Of a DNA stretch of 53,247 nucleotides, positions 25,017 through 32,673 are shown piece by piece. The position numbers and the translations under genes were made by a program. The number at the start of each line of letters is the position of its first letter. Within the stretch, counting starts at the first letter, position 1. The stretch comes from JBCDGH01 sp038751365 (GTDB taxonomy: Bacteria; Patescibacteriota; JACMRA01), in the NCBI GenBank assembly GCA_038751365.1, contig JBCDGH010000004.1:1-53247 (forward strand), written 5' to 3'. The notes under the pieces were generated by a model. The model searched no databases. It worked only from the letters and a program-made list of their open reading frames with translations, and was not told where the DNA came from.

Positions 25017-25679
25017 ATGATTTTTCCGATTAGCGGTCAGACTCCAAACTACACTTTAGAAGAAACTAAAACAATGATGAGAGATTTAGATACTGACCCT
25101 CTCAAAAACTCTGGCGTTAAGGTAGTCTACCCTGTAGGTGATGGTAGTAGTGGTGTTTTTTTGGTAGGTGAAGCCCCCGGTCAGAAAGAAGATGAGTTAG
25201 GTGAGCCCTTTGTCGGAGCATCTGGCAGATTCTTGAATAATACACTGCTACCTAGCGCTAATTTGAACAGACAAAACATCTATCTAACGAATATAGTCAA
25301 ATGCCGACCTCCAGAAAATCGAGATCCACTACCAGAAGAAAAAGAGGCTTGGGGAGGAGTATTGCTTGCCGAAATATTAGCAATCAGACCTAAAGTAATT
25401 GTCTGTCTAGGTAGACATTCTCTAGGCTTTTTCTTTCCTGAAGCTAAAATCAGTAAAGTACATGGACAAGCTCTTAATTTGAAAATGTTTGAAGACTATA
25501 CCCAAGCTATATTACCTATGTATCACCCTGCCGTAGCTTTATATAATCCAAATATGCGTGAGGTCTTGCAAAAAGACTTCTTGATGATCAATCAGCTAGA
25601 CAAGGCTTTAGTTAATCCTACACAACTTGAATCCAAAGTTACCACAAAACCCTTAGCTAGCTCAGAAAGCCTCTTTTAA
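25017..25679 (+). CDS. Family 4-like uracil-DNA glycosylase lacking Fe-S ligands
   Basis: Removes uracil from DNA. Motif A GEAPGQKEDELGEPFVG (51-67) and the catalytic-loop His-Pro (MYHPAVAL, His170) are those of family 4, as is IVKCRPPENRDPLPEE. Family 4 enzymes bind a [4Fe-4S] cluster through four cysteines. Here only Cys96 (KCRPP) remains: there is no cysteine in the N-terminal region where the CxxC belongs, and the cysteine normally ending 'PEExEAC' is Trp112. The fold may be held without the cluster. 220 residues, monocistronic. Confidence 0.82.
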   Translation: MIFPISGQTPNYTLEETKTMMRDLDTDPLKNSGVKVVYPVGDGSSGVFLVGEAPGQKEDELGEPFVGASGRFLNNTLLPSANLNRQNIYLTNIVKCRPPENRDPLPEEKEAWGGVLLAEILAIRPKVIVCLGRHSLGFFFPEAKISKVHGQALNLKMFEDYTQAILPMYHPAVALYNPNMREVLQKDFLMINQLDKALVNPTQLESKVTTKPLASSESLF

Positions 25680-25746
25680 AATAGATGGATCAAAATATAG
25701 TTTAGTAAGTGCCAGTAGAAGACTTAAGCCAGTTTTGAGATTGCAT

Positions 25747-25775
25747 TTGCACAAACAAAAAACATCTTGTATAAT
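25747..25775 (+). promoter_or_regulatory. Promoter of the 1131-residue surface protein gene
   Basis: TTGCAC (25747-25752), 17-bp spacer, perfect TATAAT (25770-25775). The ATG is 49 bases further, so unlike many genes here this mRNA should have a leader. Confidence 0.75.
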
Positions 25776-25824
25776 TTGGTCTATCAAACCAGAAATGGAT
25801 TAGAAAACAAAAACCAAAACAGAT

Positions 25825-28800
25825 ATGGCAAGACCCAAATTTTATAAGGTTAACACTCTACCTAGCAGGGCTACACAAGCAAACCTGGGAATTATTAACA
25901 GACTCACCAAAGGTAGGAGACGTAGACAATTAGTAGCCTCAATTGTAGGAGTGTATATCATAGTTGGCGGCTTAGCAGGTTGGGTACTGTTTAATAATAA
26001 CGCTAACTCAGCTCAGGCAAGTGAGCCTGCCTTGATTAGTGCTTCTCTGAAAATAACCGAAGATAAAGAATATAAATTAGGTGATAATATCAAGATAGGT
26101 CTTACACTACAAAATACCTCAGTATCAGAATCACTAAACAATATAAATATTAATGTATTTTCGACTAAAGATAGTATTAGATGGAGTAGTATAAATTCAG
26201 GTACTATTACTTCCAAAAATCTTACAATCACTCCAGAGGGCTTAGTTCAGCTTCCCTTATTATCCTCTGGTGAGAGAGTTGAATATGAGCTATTAGGAAA
26301 TATTCAGAATAACCAATTAGAATATACCAATATTCAGGCTAAGCTAAAGTATCTTAATAGAGAAGGAGCTCAAGATGCAGAAACTAACAGAGTAAGGCTA
26401 AATACCAAAACTGTCCCCGAAAAAACTCTACTTAATCTAAGTACAAATAAAGACTCTTTTGCAGTAGGTGAAGAATTGGCTTTTACTTTAGAGCCTTCAG
26501 AAAACCAAAATACTAACGGTAAGATTTACATCTCAAATAGGCAAACTCAAGAATTAACTGATACTTTAGAGTGTGATGTCGAAAATGGAGAATTATGCGA
26601 ACACAATTTAGCAAGCCTACCCCTTGGCGACTATAGTGCACTATATATTGATTCTGAAGAAAATAACTATAGTAATATTCAGTGGTTCAGTACGATTGGT
26701 CCTAAAGACGACTTTGTACCTAGCTCTCAAACTAGCTTGGAGCTACCAATTGGCAACGCCAGTATCAATGGTTTACTAACTGTCATAGCCAACAAGGTTA
26801 TTTCACAGAATCAAACACCTAGCCCTGATAATGTTTGTAATTTTGAGATATATTCGGGAGAGACACTCATTAACTCTATTAAGATACCTGTAGATAATGA
26901 AAGATCATGCAAAGCTAACTTTAGTTCCGACGTTTTCAAAAATACTAACGGCTTATACAAGATAAAATTGGCAAATACCTCACTTGAGAAGGAAGTTTCT
27001 TTTTTAAATAAACCTGCTCAGCTTATAGAACTAGAAAGCGAGTCTACGATTCTAGAAAAAGGGAAACCAGTGCAGATAAAAGCCGAAAATATCTTAAATA
27101 CTAATGTTCAAACAGTGAGCACACTGAATCAGACAGATAATAATAGCGAATCTGAAACTGTAGACGAAGAACAGAATACAGAAGAAAATGTAGATACTGA
27201 GGAGGAAAACAATGAAGACTCTGTAAAACTACCAGCAAATCTAGCTCTTAGGCAAAAAGTTACTCTAGGAATTTTGCATACCTCCAGCGGAGAATATAGA
27301 GAAGTAACTAATATTAACGGTGAGTCTTTAGCAGTTATTGACGGTCAGTTCAGCACTTCAATTGCTCCATCATATCTTAGCAAGGGGGGATTTTACCTTG
27401 TGTACATAAAACTAGAAGATGGACAGACATCTGATTGGTTAGCTTTGGATTTTGAAGACAAGCAGATTGCATTAAGCTCGACAGGAGTACTGTATAGCGA
27501 CAATTCTTTGCAAATCGGTCAGAGCATGAACTTCACCTTAGAAAATTTACTAGATCGAAGCGGTAATCAAGTCAATGAAGGTGATTGTAGTGCTAATATA
27601 TACGTAGTAGGAACACCCGATCCAATTAATGTGCAAGGTCAAATCAAGCAAGGTAACTGTAACGCTAACCTTCCTGCAGGAGAAGTAACCAAAGCTGGAC
27701 CAGCCCTAATTACTTTTAGTTCAAACGAATTTCAGAACAAAATAAATCAAAGTAAACAGATTAAGTTAGCCCCAGGCAGTCCAACAAAGTTTGGCAACAT
27801 GGTTTTTGAATCACCAGTTAAGACAGAGTTTGCAAATAACTTAATTATTGGACCTGTAACTGACACCTATGGCAATGCTGTAGACATTTACAACTTTACT
27901 TTAAATTTATCGAACACCATAACCGAACTCGAGGTAATCCCAATTACTATTCAAAATGGCTTTGCCCAAATTCAAATCCCATCAAGCTACCTTAGTGACA
28001 CATCTGTAAATGCAGTCTTGAAAAACGACATCGGAGAAGAACTATTAAGTAAAGATTTTGATATTGACCAAACCGAGGGTGACTATATCCAAGCTGACTT
28101 ACCTACCGAAATAGCTAATGACGACAATATAAAAGCTACTATATCTGGTCTAGAATTGGAAAACCTAACTGAATGTAAATTATCATTAATAAAAAGTGAA
28201 GACGAAATATCCGAAACTACTACTCTCTATGATTTAGCAACCAGAACTTGTACTTTTGACTGGGAATTAAACGAAAATAGATCAGCTGATCAAGTAATGC
28301 TGTTGCTAACTGTGGGTGAGCAGTCATATGCCAAAATAACTACTTTAACTAGCGCTGAGCCTCAAAACTTATTTATAGTCTCCCCACAAATTAGGATAAC
28401 TACCAATAACGAGTTAGCTATTAACTTATTGACTTCGCCACTTTACGATAGACAAGGAAAGGCCATATCTAATGGAAGTTTAAAATGGCAATATAACGGA
28501 AAAGTAGTCCAAACCTCCATCGAAAATAGTTTATCCAGCTTAGAATTACCTGCTGACAGGCTGGAAAGCAAAGACATACAGCTGACTTCGACTGAGAGGA
28601 ATTTAGATCTAGACTTAGATGTAAAAGCTGGTATTACTTCTATAAGCAAAACTAACAACCTATCAATATACATAGGAAACTACGATATTAGCAATTCTGA
28701 TTCCAATTTTGATGTACACCTATCTAGCAATCTAATTACTGAGGGTCAAAATAAAATATTTGAATTCAATTCGGACATTTGTACTGGTAAGCTGGTAAAT

Positions 28801-29220
28801 AATAAAGCTTCTACTATGCCCCTAAAAACTCATGTTCAGGCTGGAAATTGCTACGTAGAGGCGATAGCTCAGACTGGAGAAAACACAATCAAGTTTGAAA
28901 AGGCTGGATTCGTTACAGGTTTATTTACTTACGCTACAACAACCGACCAACAAGATGTCAACTGGTGTGAAACTACTTCTACAAGTGACAAATGCCTGAT
29001 TCAAGTTTTAGCTCCTATCAATAGCCAAGTTACAGCAATAATTAGAGATCAGGAGAATGAGTATAAGTTTGTAAGCGGAGAACTGGAAAACACAGTAATC
29101 GTCAGTCAGAACGGCTTAAACCCACTGAAAGAGTACACTGTAGAAGTAAGTTATAAAAGTGTAGATAATAGAAAAATTGTTCAGACTAAACAAATTTTAG
29201 GTGAAAAACTAATCAAATAA
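25825..29220 (+). CDS. Large membrane-anchored surface protein with repeated two-cysteine beta modules
   Basis: 1131 residues. A basic N-terminus (TKGRRRRQ) precedes a single membrane helix (about 35-55); the rest should be outside the cell. It is S/T/N-rich and built of Ig-like beta segments with no enzymatic motif. An acidic, disordered linker lies near nt 27130-27230. At least four modules carry a cysteine pair in the same arrangement: Cys codons at 26836/26908, 27586/27658, 28174/28249 and 28780/28849, each second cysteine being followed by a small residue and a strand. These pairs are probably disulfides inside each module. No sortase motif or C-terminal anchor. The stop overlaps the convergent ribH end by 8 bases. 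Confidence 0.75.
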   Translation: MARPKFYKVNTLPSRATQANLGIINRLTKGRRRRQLVASIVGVYIIVGGLAGWVLFNNNANSAQASEPALISASLKITEDKEYKLGDNIKIGLTLQNTSVSESLNNININVFSTKDSIRWSSINSGTITSKNLTITPEGLVQLPLLSSGERVEYELLGNIQNNQLEYTNIQAKLKYLNREGAQDAETNRVRLNTKTVPEKTLLNLSTNKDSFAVGEELAFTLEPSENQNTNGKIYISNRQTQELTDTLECDVENGELCEHNLASLPLGDYSALYIDSEENNYSNIQWFSTIGPKDDFVPSSQTSLELPIGNASINGLLTVIANKVISQNQTPSPDNVCNFEIYSGETLINSIKIPVDNERSCKANFSSDVFKNTNGLYKIKLANTSLEKEVSFLNKPAQLIELESESTILEKGKPVQIKAENILNTNVQTVSTLNQTDNNSESETVDEEQNTEENVDTEEENNEDSVKLPANLALRQKVTLGILHTSSGEYREVTNINGESLAVIDGQFSTSIAPSYLSKGGFYLVYIKLEDGQTSDWLALDFEDKQIALSSTGVLYSDNSLQIGQSMNFTLENLLDRSGNQVNEGDCSANIYVVGTPDPINVQGQIKQGNCNANLPAGEVTKAGPALITFSSNEFQNKINQSKQIKLAPGSPTKFGNMVFESPVKTEFANNLIIGPVTDTYGNAVDIYNFTLNLSNTITELEVIPITIQNGFAQIQIPSSYLSDTSVNAVLKNDIGEELLSKDFDIDQTEGDYIQADLPTEIANDDNIKATISGLELENLTECKLSLIKSEDEISETTTLYDLATRTCTFDWELNENRSADQVMLLLTVGEQSYAKITTLTSAEPQNLFIVSPQIRITTNNELAINLLTSPLYDRQGKAISNGSLKWQYNGKVVQTSIENSLSSLELPADRLESKDIQLTSTERNLDLDLDVKAGITSISKTNNLSIYIGNYDISNSDSNFDVHLSSNLITEGQNKIFEFNSDICTGKLVNNKASTMPLKTHVQAGNCYVEAIAQTGENTIKFEKAGFVTGLFTYATTTDQQDVNWCETTSTSDKCLIQVLAPINSQVTAIIRDQENEYKFVSGELENTVIVSQNGLNPLKEYTVEVSYKSVDNRKIVQTKQILGEKLIK

Positions 29221-29722
29221 CATTAATTAAATCTGATTCATCGTAATCCAAATAATCAGTTGATTCTGGATTCTTAATGATTCTACTTGAGTGAAGAGCA
29301 GCTACAGCGGCATCTCTACCCATACTAATTCTATCTTGAGCTTGAGCTAATGTATTTACTGTAATTATACCAAAACCTATAGGTAAATTATTATCTAAAG
29401 ACACCCTTAAAACACCTTCACTCACGATCTTACAAACGTAATCGAAGTGTGGAGTATCACCTTTAATCACACATCCAATAACCACTATAGCATCAAACTT
29501 TTTAGTTTTAGCCAAGGCAGAAGCAATAAGTGGAATCTCTACACAACCAGGTACTTCGAAGTGTTTTACCTTGTCTGAGACAACCCTATACTGATCCAGA
29601 GTACTAACCGCAGATTCAGTCATTTTTTGAGTTATATCAGTGTTAAAACAAGCCCTGATTATAGCTACTCTATAATTCGAAGCGTCAAAAGACTGAAATA
29701 TTTTCGTTTGAGCACTCTGCAT
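29213..29722 (-). CDS. ribH: 6,7-dimethyl-8-ribityllumazine synthase
   Basis: Penultimate step of riboflavin synthesis. Family motifs: ACFNTDIT near the N-terminus (substrate site), VPGCVEIPLIASAL, VIGCVIKGDTPHFDYV with the catalytic His of the TPHF motif, and GFGIITVNTLAQAQDR. 169 residues. It starts 3 bases after the ribE stop, so the two form an operon. The gene ends 8 bases inside the convergent surface protein gene. Confidence 0.95.
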   Translation of the reverse strand: MQSAQTKIFQSFDASNYRVAIIRACFNTDITQKMTESAVSTLDQYRVVSDKVKHFEVPGCVEIPLIASALAKTKKFDAIVVIGCVIKGDTPHFDYVCKIVSEGVLRVSLDNNLPIGFGIITVNTLAQAQDRISMGRDAAVAALHSSRIIKNPESTDYLDYDESDLINVI

Positions 29723-29725
29723 ATA

Positions 29726-30319
29726 TTAATTTATTTTATATTTAAGATTAGTATCCACATACCTAGCGAACACATCTGCCTCTAGATTAACTTGCTCACC
29801 CGCAGTCAAGCCCTTGAGATTAGTATTTTCTAGAGTATGTTGAATCAAAGAGACCTCAAATTTATCAATACCCACTGCAGAAATAGTTAAACTTGTACCA
29901 TTAATAGCTATAGAACCTTTTAAAGCAATAAACTTCAGTAAATCTACGGGAGGTATAATACTTAAAACCCAAAAATCTCCATCTGCGATTAATTGATTTA
30001 CCTTACCTACCCCATCAACGTGACCCATAACAAAATGACCATCTAGTGTATCTCCAATCTTTAGGGACAGTTCTAAATTAACCCGACTATCAATCTGTTT
30101 GCTAACTAAATTGGTCTTAGCTACGGTTTCTGGCATCACCTGAACAGTGAATTCGGAATCATTAAAAGACAACACTGTGAGGCAAATACCGTCAACTGCT
30201 ACGCTAGAACCTATTTTTATATCGGATGTTAAAGATGGGCTTGCAATAGTGTAGTAGACCCAATCTTCTTTTTGAATTTTTGTAATAGTTCCAAGTTCTT
30301 GAACTATGCCAGTGAACAT
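29726..30319 (-). CDS. ribE: Riboflavin synthase (alpha subunit type)
   Basis: Converts two dimethyl-ribityllumazine molecules into riboflavin plus a pyrimidine. Two lumazine-binding barrels are visible: MFTGIVQELGTI to VAVDGICLTV, and DGHFVMGHVDGVG to INGTSLTIS; each repeat has the paired T and H/G residues of the site. 197 residues is normal. First gene of a ribE-ribH operon; the genes for earlier steps (GTP cyclohydrolase II, deaminase/reductase, DHBP synthase) are not in the window. Confidence 0.95.
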   Translation of the reverse strand: MFTGIVQELGTITKIQKEDWVYYTIASPSLTSDIKIGSSVAVDGICLTVLSFNDSEFTVQVMPETVAKTNLVSKQIDSRVNLELSLKIGDTLDGHFVMGHVDGVGKVNQLIADGDFWVLSIIPPVDLLKFIALKGSIAINGTSLTISAVGIDKFEVSLIQHTLENTNLKGLTAGEQVNLEADVFARYVDTNLKYKIN

Positions 30320-30416
30320 ACACTTACTAAGCTTTTTTTAAGCTAGTATGTCAAGTTGACACAAAATAATTTACTAAGCTCTATTAGTTAATACTTAGAA
30401 AATTACGCTAAACGAT

Positions 30417-31034
30417 ATGTTTGTATTACCACCGTTACCCTACTCCTATAATGCTTTAGAACCATATATAGATGAGCAAACTTTAATTATCCACCATGAT
30501 AAGCATCACCAAGGCTACGTTAATAAACTAAATAAAGCTCTGGAACAGTATAAAGATCTGTTGGAAATGCCCTTGGAAGAGTTAATTACAAACTTAGATA
30601 AAGTTCCTGAAGGTATCAGAACGGCTGTTACTAACAGCGCTGGTCAAGTATATAATCACAATTTATATTGGGAATCCATGAGCTCACCAAACTCGTCTAC
30701 CCTATCTGGCGAGCTAGCTGATAAAATAGACACAGACTTTGGTAGTTTTGAAAATTTCAAAGAAAGATTCAGTACAGCTGGAACTGGTCAATTTGGAAGC
30801 GGTTGGGTCTGGCTAAGCTTAGACCAAGAAAATAAACTGGTTATTGATAAAACAGGTAACGCCGACTCACCTTTAATGCATGGCAAAAAACCCTTAATGA
30901 CTATGGATGTCTGGGAACATGCATATTACTTAAACTACCAAAATCGAAGACCTGACTATATTGAAGCCTTCTATAATGTCATAAATTGGGAAGAGGTAGC
31001 TAGAAAATATGAGGCAGCTAATGGACAGCTTTAG
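30417..31034 (+). CDS. sodA: Superoxide dismutase (Fe/Mn family)
   Basis: Metal ligands are all present: His26 (IIHHDKHHQGY), His81 (YNHNLYW), Asp164 and His168 (MDVWEHAYY). GSGWVWL and DVWEHAYYLNYQNRRPDYI are family signatures. 205 residues. I cannot decide Fe or Mn from motifs alone. The sequence from TTGACA at about 30356 to ATG has no good -10 at ideal spacing. Terminator follows. An oxygen-detoxifying enzyme indicates at least occasional exposure to oxygen. Confidence 0.93.
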   Translation: MFVLPPLPYSYNALEPYIDEQTLIIHHDKHHQGYVNKLNKALEQYKDLLEMPLEELITNLDKVPEGIRTAVTNSAGQVYNHNLYWESMSSPNSSTLSGELADKIDTDFGSFENFKERFSTAGTGQFGSGWVWLSLDQENKLVIDKTGNADSPLMHGKKPLMTMDVWEHAYYLNYQNRRPDYIEAFYNVINWEEVARKYEAANGQL

Positions 31035-31058
31035 TTACAGAAACTAGTAACAATTATC

Positions 31059-31086
31059 CCCTACACTTTTTGGTAGGGTTTATTTT
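31059..31086 (+). terminator. Terminator of the superoxide dismutase gene
   Basis: CCCTAC (31059-31064) pairs with GTAGGG (31073-31078), then TTTATTTTT. Confidence 0.7.
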
Positions 31087-31125
31087 TCTTTCTAAATAGA
31101 AAATATATACTCAATAATAAATGAT

Positions 31126-31860
31126 TTAACTTACCTTAAAATCAAAAAACCTGTCTAAGTAAGAATGCAGATCCTTAGTCACATCTTCTACGGATTTATC
31201 AGCATTCAAAGTTAGTACTAGAGCTTTAGCTTCTAATTGATAAATACTTATTATCTCAGCATAGTGATCAGAGTACAAAGTCTTATACCTACTTTTAATT
31301 GAATGAGAATCAGTATCATCTTTCCTTTGAAAAGGTTGCTCGCCTTCCTTGCAATGCTGTTGAGCTTCAGCGTAGGACTTGAAAGGTTTTTTTTGTCCTG
31401 GGATATAGTATCTAGAGACAGCTCTCTTAATCGCCTCGTCAATATCCAAGTGTAGATGGAAAATAACCACCTCTACCTTTTTTTGAGCAAAAAAACCAGA
31501 CAACCACTTAGCTTCTTCGACCAATCTACCCGGTCCTTCGATAATCATACCTTTGCCAGCACTAATGTTATCGTTGATCGCTTTTTCAACTACATAACGT
31601 AGGTCCTCAGTCCTTGCTGGCCCTTTAGATATTTCTTCTTTAAGTCTTCTAGCCACTTCTACGTCTTGAGGTACAGCATCTTGAACAACCGATTCTTCAC
31701 TACTATTATAGTCGCCTAAATTATCAGTAACAAACTTCCGCAACTCAGTCCCAAAATCTAAATGATAGTAATCTGCCAATAAGGACTTCAATTTCAAGGC
31801 TTGTGTACCTTTGCCTGCTGCAGGAGGTCCATATAAAATTATAACTTGTGGTAAACTCAT
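31126..31860 (-). CDS. Divergent adenylate kinase-like nucleotide kinase
   Basis: P-loop GPPAAGKGTQ (11-20) and overall order match adenylate kinases, but the normal 'DGFPR' motif reads IEGPGRLVEEAKWL, and the LID region (about 145-185) is long, polar and without zinc cysteines. 244 residues against the usual 210-220. It should phosphorylate a nucleoside monophosphate; whether it is the main AMP kinase of the cell cannot be told, since canonical adk usually sits in the ribosomal-protein cluster with secY and that region is not here. Confidence 0.75.
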   Translation of the reverse strand: MSLPQVIILYGPPAAGKGTQALKLKSLLADYYHLDFGTELRKFVTDNLGDYNSSEESVVQDAVPQDVEVARRLKEEISKGPARTEDLRYVVEKAINDNISAGKGMIIEGPGRLVEEAKWLSGFFAQKKVEVVIFHLHLDIDEAIKRAVSRYYIPGQKKPFKSYAEAQQHCKEGEQPFQRKDDTDSHSIKSRYKTLYSDHYAEIISIYQLEAKALVLTLNADKSVEDVTKDLHSYLDRFFDFKVS

Positions 31861-31870
31861 ATATACTCAT

Positions 31871-31899
31871 CTTAAACTATGGAGAATCTGAATTGTCAA
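31871..31899 (-). promoter_or_regulatory. Promoter of the adenylate kinase-like gene, near-leaderless
   Basis: Minus strand: -35 TTGACA (31899-31894), 17-bp spacer, -10 TTTAAG (31876-31871, 4 of 6), then 10 bases to the ATG at 31860. Confidence 0.55.
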
Positions 31900-32041
31900 T
31901 TTTAGACGATTTTGTAGTGTTAAGATTAGACACACATATTACTAAGTAAATTGTCTTGAGATTCTACAAAGCTCCTGATATTTTTTGCATCTAAGTGTAG
32001 ATCTTTGGCTTGTTCACTCAAAAAAGACAGTTATAACATCA

Positions 32042-32323
32042 CTACTTATGATGTTCTATATAGCTTCTTAGTACATCATTAATTTTAGTTTGATATTTAC
32101 CACCTTTTTGTTTAAAATAGTTTAGTACGTCTTCATCCACTCTTAGAGAAATTTGTATAGTTTTTGATTTCTTAACTATTTTAATTTTATTCCACTCGTC
32201 TTGTCTGATCTCAGGATTGTCTGAGTAGTTAATACCTTCACGTTCCACTTTTTGCTTAATGCTTTCTAAAACATCTTGTGGCATTGATTTAATGTCTTTT
32301 TTTGAATATTTAATAATTGGCAT
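32042..32323 (-). CDS. brnA: BrnA-like antitoxin
   Basis: 93 residues. The C-terminal half is the BrnA ribbon-helix-helix: IQISLRVDEDVLNYFKQKG, then YQTKINDVLRSYIEHH. The N-terminal half (KDIKSMPQDVLESI) would bind and neutralise BrnT. Its start overlaps the toxin end by 14 bases, typical translational coupling of brnTA. Probably autoregulates the promoter at 32615-32643. Confidence 0.88.
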   Translation of the reverse strand: MPIIKYSKKDIKSMPQDVLESIKQKVEREGINYSDNPEIRQDEWNKIKIVKKSKTIQISLRVDEDVLNYFKQKGGKYQTKINDVLRSYIEHHK

Positions 32324-32588
32324 AATACAGTGAGGTTTCTTCTTTTGAGGCTACTCTAGCTGAAATAATTCTAATAGCTTTTAAGCTTCTGGTGAAAACT
32401 ACACAAAATATATACTTTTGCTGAGTTTCTACTATACCAAAAATTATTTCTCTTATTTCACCGTAGTCTTTACGATTATCTATAATGATAGTCTGATGTT
32501 TGTCATCAAATATTGAGAGGATATACTTGAAATCAATGCCGTGTTTTTGAATATTACACTCATTCTTTTTTTCATCCCATTCAAACAT
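32310..32588 (-). CDS. brnT: BrnT-like ribonuclease toxin
   Basis: 92 residues from the ATG at 32588. Family pattern: MFEWDEKKNECNIQKHGIDF at the N-terminus, a central beta-rich part, and IRIISARVASKEE with the conserved Arg residues at the end. BrnT has a RelE-like fold and cleaves RNA. A GTG at 32600 is in frame, but the ATG directly begins the conserved FEWD motif. First gene of the module, on a strong promoter. Confidence 0.88.
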   Translation of the reverse strand: MFEWDEKKNECNIQKHGIDFKYILSIFDDKHQTIIIDNRKDYGEIREIIFGIVETQQKYIFCVVFTRSLKAIRIISARVASKEETSLYYANY

Positions 32589-32614
32589 ATTATAGTCCAC
32601 TCAATAACATACCA

Positions 32615-32643
32615 ATTGTATATACAAATATGTTTTATGTCAA
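32615..32643 (-). promoter_or_regulatory. Promoter and operator of brnTA
   Basis: Minus strand: -35 TTGACA (32643-32638), 17-bp spacer, -10 TACAAT (32620-32615). A perfect 12-bp palindrome TTGTATATACAA (32616-32627) covers the -10, and flanking AACATA/TATGTT extend the symmetry with a shifted centre; a likely BrnA binding site. Confidence 0.72.
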
Positions 32644-32673
32644 TAACTAAAAAAATAACAAAAGGGTCTTTTT

